Shown: piece by piece, positions 28,093-38,055 of the stretch
Position numbering within the stretch: the stretch's first letter is position 1
Layout of the letters: every line of letters begins with the position of its first letter
Assembly: GCA_021806045.1 (NCBI GenBank)
Contig: JAJZDI010000001.1
Span: 70,518 to 134,517 of the forward strand
Source of the DNA: Actinomycetes bacterium
Lineage (GTDB): Bacteria; Actinomycetota; Acidimicrobiia; Acidimicrobiales; RAAP-2
Length of the DNA: 64,000 nt
Reading direction: 5' to 3'
Program-made: the position numbers and the translations under genes
The notes under the pieces: generated by a model
Told to the model about the DNA's origin: nothing
Seen by the model: only the letters and a program-made list of their open reading frames with translations
The model's database searches: none

Positions 28093-28121
28093 ACGGTAGC
28101 AGAAAAAGGGAGTGGCTACTC
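28093..28121 (-). promoter_or_regulatory. Leaderless TetR promoter with candidate operator
   Basis: TACCGT (28098-28093, minus strand) is 6 nt from the start codon. GAGTGGCTACTC (28110-28121), which pairs at 5 of 6 positions, covers the expected -35 site and is the best operator candidate in the 210-bp gap before the divergent amidase gene. Confidence 0.4.
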
Positions 28122-28296
28122 TCTAATCAAGTCGGCCCACCCGCTGGCATCCCCCGGCATCCCCCGGCGTGGCCTGGTCCCGAGCCCGGTCGCCCGGCGG
28201 GGAGAGCGTCTGCCAAGATCGGTCCGTCCGGGCCCGAGGCCCGGTCGGAGAGCCACGCACCGCCGGGGTGCGGCTCCGAGGAGGAAAGGGGGCGCC

Positions 28297-29724
28297 ATGG
28301 CTGACGATGCCATGGTCGACGCCACCGGCCAGGCCGACCTGGTCCGCCGGGGGGAGGCCACGCCGGCTGATCTCGTGGAGGGAGCCATCGAGCGGATCGA
28401 GCGGCTCAACGGCCAGGTCAACGCCGTCATCCACCCCCGGTTCGAGCGGGCCGTGGACGAGGCCAGGGCGGGCCGCACCGGCCCGTTCGCCGGCGTGCCC
28501 ATCCTGCTCAAGGACCTGGGCGCCCCCATGGCGGGCGAGCCGCACTACGCCGGCACCGCGTTCGCCAAGGCGGCCGGCCACCGGTCGCGCCGCGACAGCA
28601 CCATCGTCCAGCGCCTCACCGGCGCCGGCTTCGTCGTGGTGGGCCGCACCAACTGCCCCGAGTTCGGGATGACCATCACCACCGAGCCCGACACCTACGG
28701 CCCCTCCCGCAACCCGTGGGATCTCGATCACACCACCGGTGGGTCCTCGGGCGGCTCGGCCGCCGCGGTGGCGTCGGGCATGGTGGCGGTGGCCCACGCC
28801 AACGACGGCGGCGGCTCCATCCGGATCCCCGCCTCCAACTGCGGGCTCTTCGGGCTGAAGCCCAGCCGGGGCCGGGTCAGCCCCGGTCCCGATCCCGTCG
28901 AGTTCGGGTGGGCCGGGTCCACCATCGACCACGTTCTCACCCGCACCGTGCGGGACTCGGCCGCCCTGCTCGACGTGCTGGCCGGCGAGGAGCCCGGCGA
29001 CCTGTTCGTGGCCCCGCCGCCCGCCCGGCCGTTCGCGGAGGAGGTCGGTGCCGACCCTGGGAGCCTGCGGATCGCCTGGTGGGACGGACCGGCCATGGAG
29101 GCCTTCGGCATCGACGACGAGTGTGCCGCCGCCGTCCGCGGGACGGCGGCGCTACTGGAGGAGCTGGGGCACCGCACCGAGCGGTCCCTTCCCCGGGCCA
29201 TGGCCGAGCCCACCTTCGAGGACCACTTCCTCGTCCTGGTGACCACCGCCCTCCTCACCGAGCTCGCCTCCTGGAGCGAGGAGCTGGGCCGCGAGATCGC
29301 CATTGACGAGCTGGAGCCGGGCAACCAGGTGCTGGCCGCCCTGGGGGCCGAGCACAGCGGGGTCGACTACCTCCGGGCCGTCCTGTGGTGCGAGACGTGG
29401 CGGCGGGAGCTGGCGGCCACCTTCGCTGGCGGGATCGACCTTCTGTGCGTCCCCGTGCTCGCCTACCCGCCCGCCCGCATCGGCGAGCTGTCCGACCCGG
29501 TCGAGGGGTTGGGCCGGGTGATCGCCACCATGCAGTACACCGCCCAGGCCAATGTGGCCGGGGTCCCGGCCATGTCGGTGCCCCTCCACTGGACGCCGTC
29601 GGGCCTGCCGGTCGGCGTGCAGTTCATCGCCCCCTACGGGCGGGAGGACCGCCTCATCCGGCTGGCCGCGCAGCTCGAGGCGGCCCGGCCGTGGGCGGCG
29701 CGGGTGCCCCCGGTCCACGGTTGA
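28297..29724 (+). CDS. Amidase-signature hydrolase
   Basis: Amidase of 475 aa with the Ser-cisSer-Lys triad: Lys72 in ILLKD, the cis-Ser in GGSSGGS (148-154), and nucleophile Ser174 in [10 protein letters not shown]. It hydrolyses amides or related C-N bonds in the cytoplasm; the substrate is unknown. It is not a GatA: no gatB or gatC is nearby and the C-terminal part resembles aryl/acyl amidases of actinobacteria. ATG 28297 follows the strong GAGGAAAGG at 28281-28289. It is divergent from the TetR gene, whose operator may also affect it. Confidence 0.87.
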   Translation: MADDAMVDATGQADLVRRGEATPADLVEGAIERIERLNGQVNAVIHPRFERAVDEARAGRTGPFAGVPILLKDLGAPMAGEPHYAGTAFAKAAGHRSRRDSTIVQRLTGAGFVVVGRTNCPEFGMTITTEPDTYGPSRNPWDLDHTTGGSSGGSAAAVASGMVAVAHANDGGGSIRIPASNCGLFGLKPSRGRVSPGPDPVEFGWAGSTIDHVLTRTVRDSAALLDVLAGEEPGDLFVAPPPARPFAEEVGADPGSLRIAWWDGPAMEAFGIDDECAAAVRGTAALLEELGHRTERSLPRAMAEPTFEDHFLVLVTTALLTELASWSEELGREIAIDELEPGNQVLAALGAEHSGVDYLRAVLWCETWRRELAATFAGGIDLLCVPVLAYPPARIGELSDPVEGLGRVIATMQYTAQANVAGVPAMSVPLHWTPSGLPVGVQFIAPYGREDRLIRLAAQLEAARPWAARVPPVHG

Positions 29725-29936
29725 TCCGCCGGCGGGACGGGAGACGGGACCCCCGGGTACTGCTGGGCGCGAGTCCCGGGCCACGGTGCTGGTGCGCGCC
29801 TGAGGCGCTGCACCCGTCGTCACCGACCGGCTGACCGCGGTCGCCGGCCCGACGCTGCACGAGCCGAGGTGTTCCCGATCCGGCGGTCCCGTGTGGCCGG
29901 ACCGCCCGCCGGCCGGCTCGCTGCTTCCGCCGGGGC

Positions 29937-31739
29937 CTACCGGGCGGCGATCTCGGTCACCGAATTCCCGTACTCGTTGGCGACCCAGACATGGGTGCCG
30001 TCGAAGGCGATGGCGGAGGGTCCGTTGAATCCGTAGGAGGAACTCGAGAACGTGTTGATCCAGGCACCGTTCGACGCGTTCAGCTCGGTCACCGAGTTGT
30101 TGCCGAAGTTGGCGACCCAGACATGGGTGCCGTCGAAGGCGATGGCGGGGGGTCCGTTGAACCCGTAGGAGCCGCCTGAGTAGGTGGCCACCGATGCACC
30201 GGTGGATGCGTCGAGCTCGGTCACTGAGTTCCCGTTCCCGTTGGTGACCCAGATGTGGGTGCCGTCAGAGGCCACGCCGGTGGGGAAGTTGAACCCGTAG
30301 GAGCTGCCCGAGTAGGTCCCCACCCAGGTTCCGGTGGACGCATCGAGCTCGGTGACCGACCTCCCGAACAGGTTGGTGACCCAGATGTGGGTGCCGTCGA
30401 AGGCCACACCGTAGGGCCAGTTGAACCCGTAGGAACCGCCCGAGTAGGTGGCCACCCAGCTGCCGGTGGACGCGTCGAGCTCGGTCACCGAGTTCCCGTT
30501 CGAGTTGGTGACCCAGATGTGCGTGCCGTCGAATGCCACACCGTAGGGCGAGTTGAATGCGTAGGAGCCGCCCGAGTAGGTGGCCACCCAGGCGCCGGTG
30601 GACGCGTCGAGCTCGGTCACCGAGTTGCCGCTCTCGTTGGCGACCCAGATGTGCGTGCCGTCGAATGCCATACCGGAAGGCGCGTTGAACCCGTAGGAGC
30701 CGCCAGAGTAGGTGGCCACCCATGCGCCGGTGGCCGCGTCGAGCTCGGTCACCGTGTTCCCGTCCTGGTTGGCGGCCCAGATGTGGGTGCCATCGAAGAC
30801 CAGAGCACGAGGGAAGTTGAACCCGTAGGAGCCGCCCGAATAGTTGGCCCCCCACCAGGCGAGGGTGGCCACCCTCTGGAGATCGGGGGTGGTGGGAGCG
30901 CCAGCCGGGCCGACCAGGCTGGCGCCGTTCGCCGGCCATGCCCCCGATGCCTTCGGCCCGTAAAGCACCTCAGTGGCGGTGTCGAGGTAGAAGTCACCGT
31001 TCACCCCCTCGGACGAGGTCGGTGCCGACGTGCCGTTCAGGATGGTGTTGCCGTTGGTGCCAGCCGGTCCCGCCTGGCCTGCCGGGCCGACCAGGCTGGT
31101 GCCGTTTGCCGGCCATGCCCCCGATGCCTTCGGCCCGTAGAGCACCTCGGTGGTGGTGTCGAGGTAGAAGTCACCGTTCACCCCCTCTGGCGAGGTGGGT
31201 ACCGATGCGCCGTTCAGGATGGTGTTGCCGTTGGCGCCTGCCGCGCCGGGGGCGCCTGCTGTGCCTGTCGCACCGGCAGGTCCGGGCACGCCCTTGGGCC
31301 CTTGGGGCCCGGGACAGCCCGTCACCGCCGCGGCTGATGACGCCCCGACGACGGGGGCGGCCAGGTGGAGCCCGGTCGGGTTGCCCTCGTACTTCGCGTC
31401 CCCGAACGCGAAGATCCCGCCGTCCTTCGCCACCAGCCAGTAGCCGCCGCCGTCGGGGGTGGCCACGATCCCGACGATTGGAGCGTTCAGGTGTCTGCCG
31501 GCCATCGAACCGTAGAAGGGAGCGCCGCCATAGGAGAACACCCCGCCGTCAGCCGCGGCCACCCAGTAGCCACCGTGGGCCGAGCCGGCCGCACACCCCG
31601 ACTGGACCGCCGAGGCCAGGAGGGAGGACACACCCGGAGTTGGCCCCGACGACAACGCCGCCGACGATCCCGCCGTCGCCAGTGTCAGCACACACGCACC
31701 GACGACCAGCACCAACCGCATCCGTGACCGCATCCGCAT
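29937..31739 (-). CDS. Secreted modular protein: Acidimicrobiia-type repeats, collagen-like segment and seven-repeat beta-propeller
   Basis: Exported protein of 600 aa. A signal peptide with Arg-rich n-region (about 1-30) is followed by two 38-residue repeats of the GGYW..DGGIFAFG type (about 48-123), a short Gly-X-Y collagen-like stretch, two near-identical 59-residue modules (NGNTILNG... to GPAG), and seven repeats of 44 residues containing FDGTH(I/V)W and VTELDA, most simply a seven-bladed propeller of the YVTN/NHL kind. No anchor or sorting signal is visible, and the function is unknown; surface adhesion or recognition is a guess. The start ATG 31739 has GGGGAGGGGG upstream; TAAGGT at 31780-31785 could be its -10. 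Confidence 0.82.
   Translation of the reverse strand: MRMRSRMRLVLVVGACVLTLATAGSSAALSSGPTPGVSSLLASAVQSGCAAGSAHGGYWVAAADGGVFSYGGAPFYGSMAGRHLNAPIVGIVATPDGGGYWLVAKDGGIFAFGDAKYEGNPTGLHLAAPVVGASSAAAVTGCPGPQGPKGVPGPAGATGTAGAPGAAGANGNTILNGASVPTSPEGVNGDFYLDTTTEVLYGPKASGAWPANGTSLVGPAGQAGPAGTNGNTILNGTSAPTSSEGVNGDFYLDTATEVLYGPKASGAWPANGASLVGPAGAPTTPDLQRVATLAWWGANYSGGSYGFNFPRALVFDGTHIWAANQDGNTVTELDAATGAWVATYSGGSYGFNAPSGMAFDGTHIWVANESGNSVTELDASTGAWVATYSGGSYAFNSPYGVAFDGTHIWVTNSNGNSVTELDASTGSWVATYSGGSYGFNWPYGVAFDGTHIWVTNLFGRSVTELDASTGTWVGTYSGSSYGFNFPTGVASDGTHIWVTNGNGNSVTELDASTGASVATYSGGSYGFNGPPAIAFDGTHVWVANFGNNSVTELNASNGAWINTFSSSSYGFNGPSAIAFDGTHVWVANEYGNSVTEIAAR
29940..30842 (-). repeat. Seven 132-bp repeats encoding propeller blades
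   Basis: Six full 132-bp units (30051-30842) and a final 111-bp unit (29940-30050) each encode one 44-residue blade. Middle units differ by only a few bases over long stretches, so they look like recent tandem duplications kept in register. Confidence 0.9.
30891..31232 (-). repeat. Direct repeat of a 177-bp collagen-associated module
   Basis: Two copies (31056-31232 and 30891-31055) encode the same 59-residue module with about half a dozen replacements, separated by Gly-Pro-Ala-Gly collagen-type triplets. Confidence 0.88.
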
Positions 31740-31896
31740 ACCGCCTGCCCCCTCCCCTGATCGCTGCCCAGCGGCAAACACCTTACCGACGGTCCTGATC
31801 GCCGGGTCGGTCGGGGATGGTCGGGTGTCCGTTGCCGAGATGGTCGTTCGTGCCTCCGCCTCGGATCGTCCCGCCGGTCCGCTGGACAGGTGCTCG

Positions 31897-33495
<1,599 letters not shown>

Positions 33496-33710
33496 GGGAG
33501 GGGGCCGCCGGCGCCGGGCGCGCAGCGGGAGATGCCAGCGTAGCGAGATCGGGCACCGCCCCCGTCCCGGCCAGGGGAGGCAGGGCGGCGTGGGCGGCGT
33601 GGGCGGCGGCCGGTGTCACACGGGAGGTGCACGCTTGCCCGCTGATGGGATCGGTCACACCACGCGTGCCGAGAACGCGCCGCCGCCCCGTTCCACTGTG
33701 CTCTCGACTG

Positions 33711-34037
33711 GTGCGCGGTGAAGATGGAGACCCGGAATCCGACCGTCGGTCGGCCCTGGCATTCCGACAGCGATGGCCCGACTGGGGGCGCTATGGGCTG
33801 TCTGCCTTCTATGCCGAGGATGACGACGCTGTCGATGGTCTGGCTGCAGGACAATTGGAACGGTTTCCGGTGCTCAACCTGTACCGACCCGCCGACCTCG
33901 CCGCATTCGGGCTCGGCGTGGTCCCGACATTTCGGTCGCCGCACGTCACGCTCGTCTTCGCCCATCTCGAAACCGGCCTCGCTGCCCTGCGGCGCGCACC
34001 TCATGAGGCCTGGTCGAACCCCTACCATGAGACCTGA
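33711..34037 (+). CDS. Conserved small protein of unknown function (first of a pair)
   Basis: Protein of 108 aa beginning RGEDGDPESDRRSALAFRQ, with an aromatic-rich middle (WPDWGRYGLSAFYAEDD) and a C-terminal half that reads like a compact alpha/beta fold. I recall related actinobacterial proteins with the same start and the same following gene, but know no function. GTG 33711 begins the conserved part; an upstream in-frame ATG (33645) is possible. No Shine-Dalgarno is seen. Base composition is less GC-rich than the neighbours. The second gene follows after 12 bp, so the pair is an operon. Confidence 0.6.
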   Translation: MRGEDGDPESDRRSALAFRQRWPDWGRYGLSAFYAEDDDAVDGLAAGQLERFPVLNLYRPADLAAFGLGVVPTFRSPHVTLVFAHLETGLAALRRAPHEAWSNPYHET

Positions 34038-34049
34038 GAGGAGGAGCCC

Positions 34050-34298
34050 GTGGACGACCGACTCGACCTCGTGGTCGACCTGAACACGATGGATGACTCA
34101 GGCCTCCCGTGGGCCTTCCTCGCTGACGCCCCTGATCCGTCAGTGATCGTTCCCGGGGCCAACGTCGTCGTCGGCTCGGGAACGGTGCGGGCGGTGGCGA
34201 CGGTCGTAGATGTCACGGACGGCATCGCGCATGTGCGGCCACTCAAAGGTCCCGTAGATGAGCACGCCCACCTGCTCCGGGGTCGGCAGGCTTCCTGA
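34050..34298 (+). CDS. Conserved small protein of unknown function (second of a pair)
   Basis: Acidic protein of 82 aa, with LNTMDDSGLPWAFLADAPDP near the N-terminus and an all-beta-looking C-terminal half (VVVGSGTVRAVATVVDV), perhaps a small barrel. A strong Shine-Dalgarno, AGAGGAGGAG (34037-34046), precedes GTG 34050 and overlaps the stop of the first gene, evidence for translational coupling. The pairing of two small proteins resembles a toxin-antitoxin or a two-subunit unit, but nothing in either sequence proves that. Confidence 0.65.
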   Translation: MDDRLDLVVDLNTMDDSGLPWAFLADAPDPSVIVPGANVVVGSGTVRAVATVVDVTDGIAHVRPLKGPVDEHAHLLRGRQAS

Positions 34299-34534
34299 CC
34301 AGCGGACGGACTCCGACGGGGCGCCGAACGTGGCCGCGTGGGAGGAGCGAGGTGGTCGGTCTCGTCGCCGAGGTGGGGGGTGATGACGAGCGCGATGCCA
34401 GCAGCGTCGAATCGCTGACGAGGGTCGAACCGCCCCGTCGCCGGGCGACCTCCGGGTGACCTCCGGCCCTATGCCCGTCACCGGGCGCGGGCGGACGATG
34501 GCCGTGGGCTCGGCGCGGCGATCGGAGGTGCCCC

Positions 34535-36856
34535 GTGGATGCGATCCGGTGGTTCGACGAGATCGGGCTGGGCGACACCGCCCAGGTGGGCGGCAAGGGC
34601 GCCAACCTGGGTGAGCTCACCGAGGCGGGGCTCCCGGTCCCGCCCGGCTTCGTTGTCACCGGCGACGCCTATCTGGCCGCCCTCGACCACGCCGGCGTGC
34701 GGGGGCGGCTCCGGGCCCTGCTCGCCACCGCCCGCCCGGACGACATCGACGAGCTGGACCGGGTGGCGACCGAGGCCCAGGCGCTGGTGCGCGGCGTCGC
34801 CGTGCCCCCCGACCTCGCTTCGGCCGTGCTCGACGCCTACCACCGGCTGGGGACGGGCATCTCGGTGGCCGTGCGGTCGTCGGGGATCGGCGAGGACGCC
34901 GAGGGCACGTCGTTCGCCGGCATGAACGCGACCTTCACCAACGTCAGCGGCGACGAGGCCGTCCTCACCCGCCTGGTCGACTGCTGGGCGTCCCTCCACG
35001 GCGCCCGGGCCCTCGCCTACCGGGCCAGCCGCGACCTGACGGGCGAGCCCACGGTGGCCGTCGTCGTCCAGGAGATGGTCCCCTCGGAGCGGGCCGGGGT
35101 GATGTTCACCGCCGACCCGTCCAACGGCGACACCAGCCGGCTGGTGATCGAGGCCGCCTTCGGTCAGGGCGAGGTCGTGGTCAGCGGCCAGGTCGAACCG
35201 GACACCTACGTCGTGGACAAGGAAGGGCCACGGCTCGTCCACGTCCGGGTGGGGACCCAGTCCTTCGAGATCGTCCGCGGCGCGGCGGGGACCGATACCC
35301 GGGTGGAGCTGTCACCCGAGGCGGGCGGTGCCCGGGTCCTCGACGACGCAGAGGTGCTCGCCCTGGCCCGCCTGGGACTGGCCGCCGAGTCCCACTACGG
35401 CGCCCCCCAGGACACCGAGTGGGCCATGGCCGGCGACCGCACCGTGCTGGTGCAGTCCCGCCCCATCACCACCCTCGCGCCGGCACCTCCGCCGCCACCC
35501 CAGAGCGGCACGCCCGCCGGGAGCGCGGCACCGTCGGGCACGGGCCGGGTCCTCGTGCGGGGCCTGGCCGCGTCGACGGGCCGGGCCACGGGCCCGGTGC
35601 GGGTGCTGGCCTCGCCCGACGAGGGCGACCGGCTCGAGCCGGGCGAGATCCTCGTCGCCCACGTCACCAGCCCCGACTGGGTGCCGGCCATGCGACGGGC
35701 AGCCGCCCTCGTCACCGACGGCGGGGGCATGACGTGCCACGCCGCCATCGTCTCACGCGAGCTGGGCGTGCCCTGCGTGGTCGGGACCCGCGACGCCACC
35801 ACCGTCCTGCGTGACGGCGAGGTGGTGACGGTGGACGGGGCCCGCGGGCTGGTGACCGAGGGAGCCGTCGTGGCACCCACTGCCGCTCCGGTGCCCGCCG
35901 CACCGGCGGCTCCGGCCTCACCGGTGCCGCTGGCCACCCGCATGTACCTCAACCTGGCCTTCGCCGAGCACGCCGAGGAGGCGGCCGAGCTGCCGGCCGA
36001 CGGGGTCGGCCTGTTGCGTGCCGAGTTCATGGTCACCGAGGCCCTCCACGGTGTCCACCCCCGGCTGCTGCTCGAGCGGGGCGAGGAAAAGGAGTTCGTC
36101 GACGCCATGTCGACCTCGCTCCTCACCATCGCCCGTGCCTTCGCCCCCCGCCCCGTCGTCTACCGGAGCATCGACTTCCGCACCAACGAGTTCTCCAACC
36201 TCGAGGGCGGCGCCCGCTTCGAGCCGGTGGAGGCCAACCCGATGATCGGTTACCGGGGGTGCTTCCGCTACGTGAAGGAGCCCGACCTGTTCCGCCTGGA
36301 GCTCGACGTCCTGGCCGCCGTGCGCGAGCAGTCGGACAACCTCGTGCTGATGATCCCGTTCGTGCGGACGGCCAGCGAGCTCGAGGCCTGCCTCGACGTG
36401 GTCGAGTCGAGCCCGGTGGGCGGCGAGCTGCCGGTCTGGGTCATGGCCGAGGTGCCGTCGGTCGCCTATTGGATCCCCCGGTACGCGTCCATGGGGATCA
36501 GCGGCGTGTCGATCGGTAGCAACGACCTCACCCAGCTCATGCTGGGGGTCGACCGCGACTCCGAGGTGTGCGCCGAGCTGTTCGACGAGTCCGACCCCGC
36601 CGTGCTCGACGCGGTGGACCGGATCATCGGTGCCGCCTCCGACGCCGGCATCACCTCGTCGCTGTGTGGCCAGGCGCCGTCCAACGACCCCACCTTCGCC
36701 GCCCATCTGGTCGAGCAGGGCATCACGTCGATCTCGGTCAACCCCGACGCGCTGGAGCGGACCCGCCGGGCGGTGGCCACCGCCGAGTGGCGCATGGTGG
36801 TGGGTGCCGCACGGGATCGGGGCACGACGGCGACCCCCAGCAGGTCGGCTCGCTGA
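34535..36856 (+). CDS. ppsA: Phosphoenolpyruvate synthase (pyruvate, water dikinase)
   Basis: Converts pyruvate and ATP to PEP, AMP and phosphate for gluconeogenesis, 773 aa. The N-terminal ATP-binding domain starts with GGKGANLGEL and has VRSSGIGEDA and MVPSERAGVMFT; the swivelling phosphohistidine domain has GGGMTCHAAIVSRELG with His402; the C-terminal PEP/pyruvate barrel includes GSNDLTQL and the late SLCGQAPS with the usual Cys. The Pro/Ala-rich linkers at about 310-330 and 445-465 are long. GTG 34535 has GGAGGTG upstream. Growth on leucine, whose breakdown is encoded nearby, would require such a gluconeogenic route. Confidence 0.92.
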   Translation: MDAIRWFDEIGLGDTAQVGGKGANLGELTEAGLPVPPGFVVTGDAYLAALDHAGVRGRLRALLATARPDDIDELDRVATEAQALVRGVAVPPDLASAVLDAYHRLGTGISVAVRSSGIGEDAEGTSFAGMNATFTNVSGDEAVLTRLVDCWASLHGARALAYRASRDLTGEPTVAVVVQEMVPSERAGVMFTADPSNGDTSRLVIEAAFGQGEVVVSGQVEPDTYVVDKEGPRLVHVRVGTQSFEIVRGAAGTDTRVELSPEAGGARVLDDAEVLALARLGLAAESHYGAPQDTEWAMAGDRTVLVQSRPITTLAPAPPPPPQSGTPAGSAAPSGTGRVLVRGLAASTGRATGPVRVLASPDEGDRLEPGEILVAHVTSPDWVPAMRRAAALVTDGGGMTCHAAIVSRELGVPCVVGTRDATTVLRDGEVVTVDGARGLVTEGAVVAPTAAPVPAAPAAPASPVPLATRMYLNLAFAEHAEEAAELPADGVGLLRAEFMVTEALHGVHPRLLLERGEEKEFVDAMSTSLLTIARAFAPRPVVYRSIDFRTNEFSNLEGGARFEPVEANPMIGYRGCFRYVKEPDLFRLELDVLAAVREQSDNLVLMIPFVRTASELEACLDVVESSPVGGELPVWVMAEVPSVAYWIPRYASMGISGVSIGSNDLTQLMLGVDRDSEVCAELFDESDPAVLDAVDRIIGAASDAGITSSLCGQAPSNDPTFAAHLVEQGITSISVNPDALERTRRAVATAEWRMVVGAARDRGTTATPSRSAR

Positions 36857-36914
36857 CCCCGGACCCCCGGCCGGTCAGCCATCCGGCAGGTCGGCCGGTC
36901 AGCCATGGGGCCGG

Positions 36915-38021
36915 TCAGCCGGGCCGGCTCCCACTGTGGGGTGGTGCCGGCGGGCGCGGCCTCCCCGGCGCCCATCCCGGCGGCGGCGTTGCCGGCGGGG
37001 GCATCGTCGGGGGCGGGTAGCCGGGAACTGGCCACATGCCGCCGCCGGGCCCCGACCAGGGGGGCGGTGCACCCCAGGGCGCCGGACCACCGCCCGGGGC
37101 GCCCGGAGCGCCCGGAGCGCCGGGTGGCTGCATCTGCTGCATCTGCTCGCGCTGCCACCGCTCGACGGCTGACCGGGCGGCAGCCTGCTCCTCGGCCGCC
37201 GCGCCGAGGAACACGAAGATGCCGATGAAGATCAGCCACAGGTCGTAGAAGAGGCCGGCCACGATCATCACCACGGCGATCCCGCGGGCGATGCGCCCGG
37301 CCAGGCGGGTGGCCGTCAGGGGATCCCGGCGCCGCTCCAACCACGCACGCAGGACCCGACCGCCGTCCATGGGCAGGGCGGGGAGCATGTTGAACGCGGC
37401 GAGCAGGATGTTCAGCCAGCCGAGCCGGGCCCACCACGATCCGGCCAGCAGCGTGGGCGGCCACGCGGCCGCTCCGGTGGCCAGGGCCACCCCGAGGAAG
37501 GCGATGCCGAGGACGAAGCTGGTGAGGGGGCCGACGGCGGCGATGGCCAGCTCGTCGGGCGGGCGCTCGGGCATCTTGTCGATCTGGGACACGCCCCCGA
37601 TGGGCAGGAGGATGATCCCGAGGACGGTGGCCCCCCGGCGCCGGGCGACGATGCTGTGGGCCAGCTCGTGGAGGACCACACAGGCGAAGAGGGCGCCGAT
37701 CCAGGCCAGCAGGTTGACGATCGCCGCCGGGCCGGCCGACCATCCGGCCGCCACGATGAAGGCGATCAGCAACAGGAAGCTCCAGTGGACCCGGATGGTG
37801 ATACCGGCGACGCGGGCGATGGGCATGCCCGACGGCCGGCCCGGGGGCGGCTGGTCACCGGAAGGCGGCTGGTCACCCATGGGGGGCCCACCCGGCACCC
37901 GCCCGTAGGGCGAGCCGCCGGCAGGAGCACCGGGGACACCGGCCCGAGGCGGCCAGCCGCGTGGGTCCGACCAACCTGCCGGTGTGCCGTCCCGCCCACG
38001 AAGCTGGGGAGTCTCGCCCAT
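36915..38021 (-). CDS. Site-2 protease family membrane zinc metalloprotease
   Basis: Intramembrane protease of about 368 aa. A Pro/Gly-rich cytoplasmic N-terminus (about 1-65) precedes the membrane core. The zinc site is HELAH (HExxH) in the second helix and the third ligand lies in NMLPALPMDGGRVLRA. It resembles SpoIVFB-like S2P proteins without CBS domains. The C-terminus is another Pro/Gly-rich tail after a Gln-rich helix. Start ATG 38021 or GTG 38030. Such proteases release membrane-bound regulators; no anti-sigma gene is adjacent. The P-type ATPase gene upstream ends 34 bp before it, so the two may be co-transcribed. Confidence 0.85.
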   Translation of the reverse strand: MGETPQLRGRDGTPAGWSDPRGWPPRAGVPGAPAGGSPYGRVPGGPPMGDQPPSGDQPPPGRPSGMPIARVAGITIRVHWSFLLLIAFIVAAGWSAGPAAIVNLLAWIGALFACVVLHELAHSIVARRRGATVLGIILLPIGGVSQIDKMPERPPDELAIAAVGPLTSFVLGIAFLGVALATGAAAWPPTLLAGSWWARLGWLNILLAAFNMLPALPMDGGRVLRAWLERRRDPLTATRLAGRIARGIAVVMIVAGLFYDLWLIFIGIFVFLGAAAEEQAAARSAVERWQREQMQQMQPPGAPGAPGAPGGGPAPWGAPPPWSGPGGGMWPVPGYPPPTMPPPATPPPGWAPGRPRPPAPPHSGSRPG

Positions 38022-38055
38022 CTGTGTCACCGATCCGTACCGTTCTCCGTCCACC

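Noticed and set aside
34352-34459. 35-codon frame with a GGAGGAG-like sequence before GTG, in the gap before ppsA
   Set aside because: Too short, no conservation that I can judge and no partner; the purine run may be chance.
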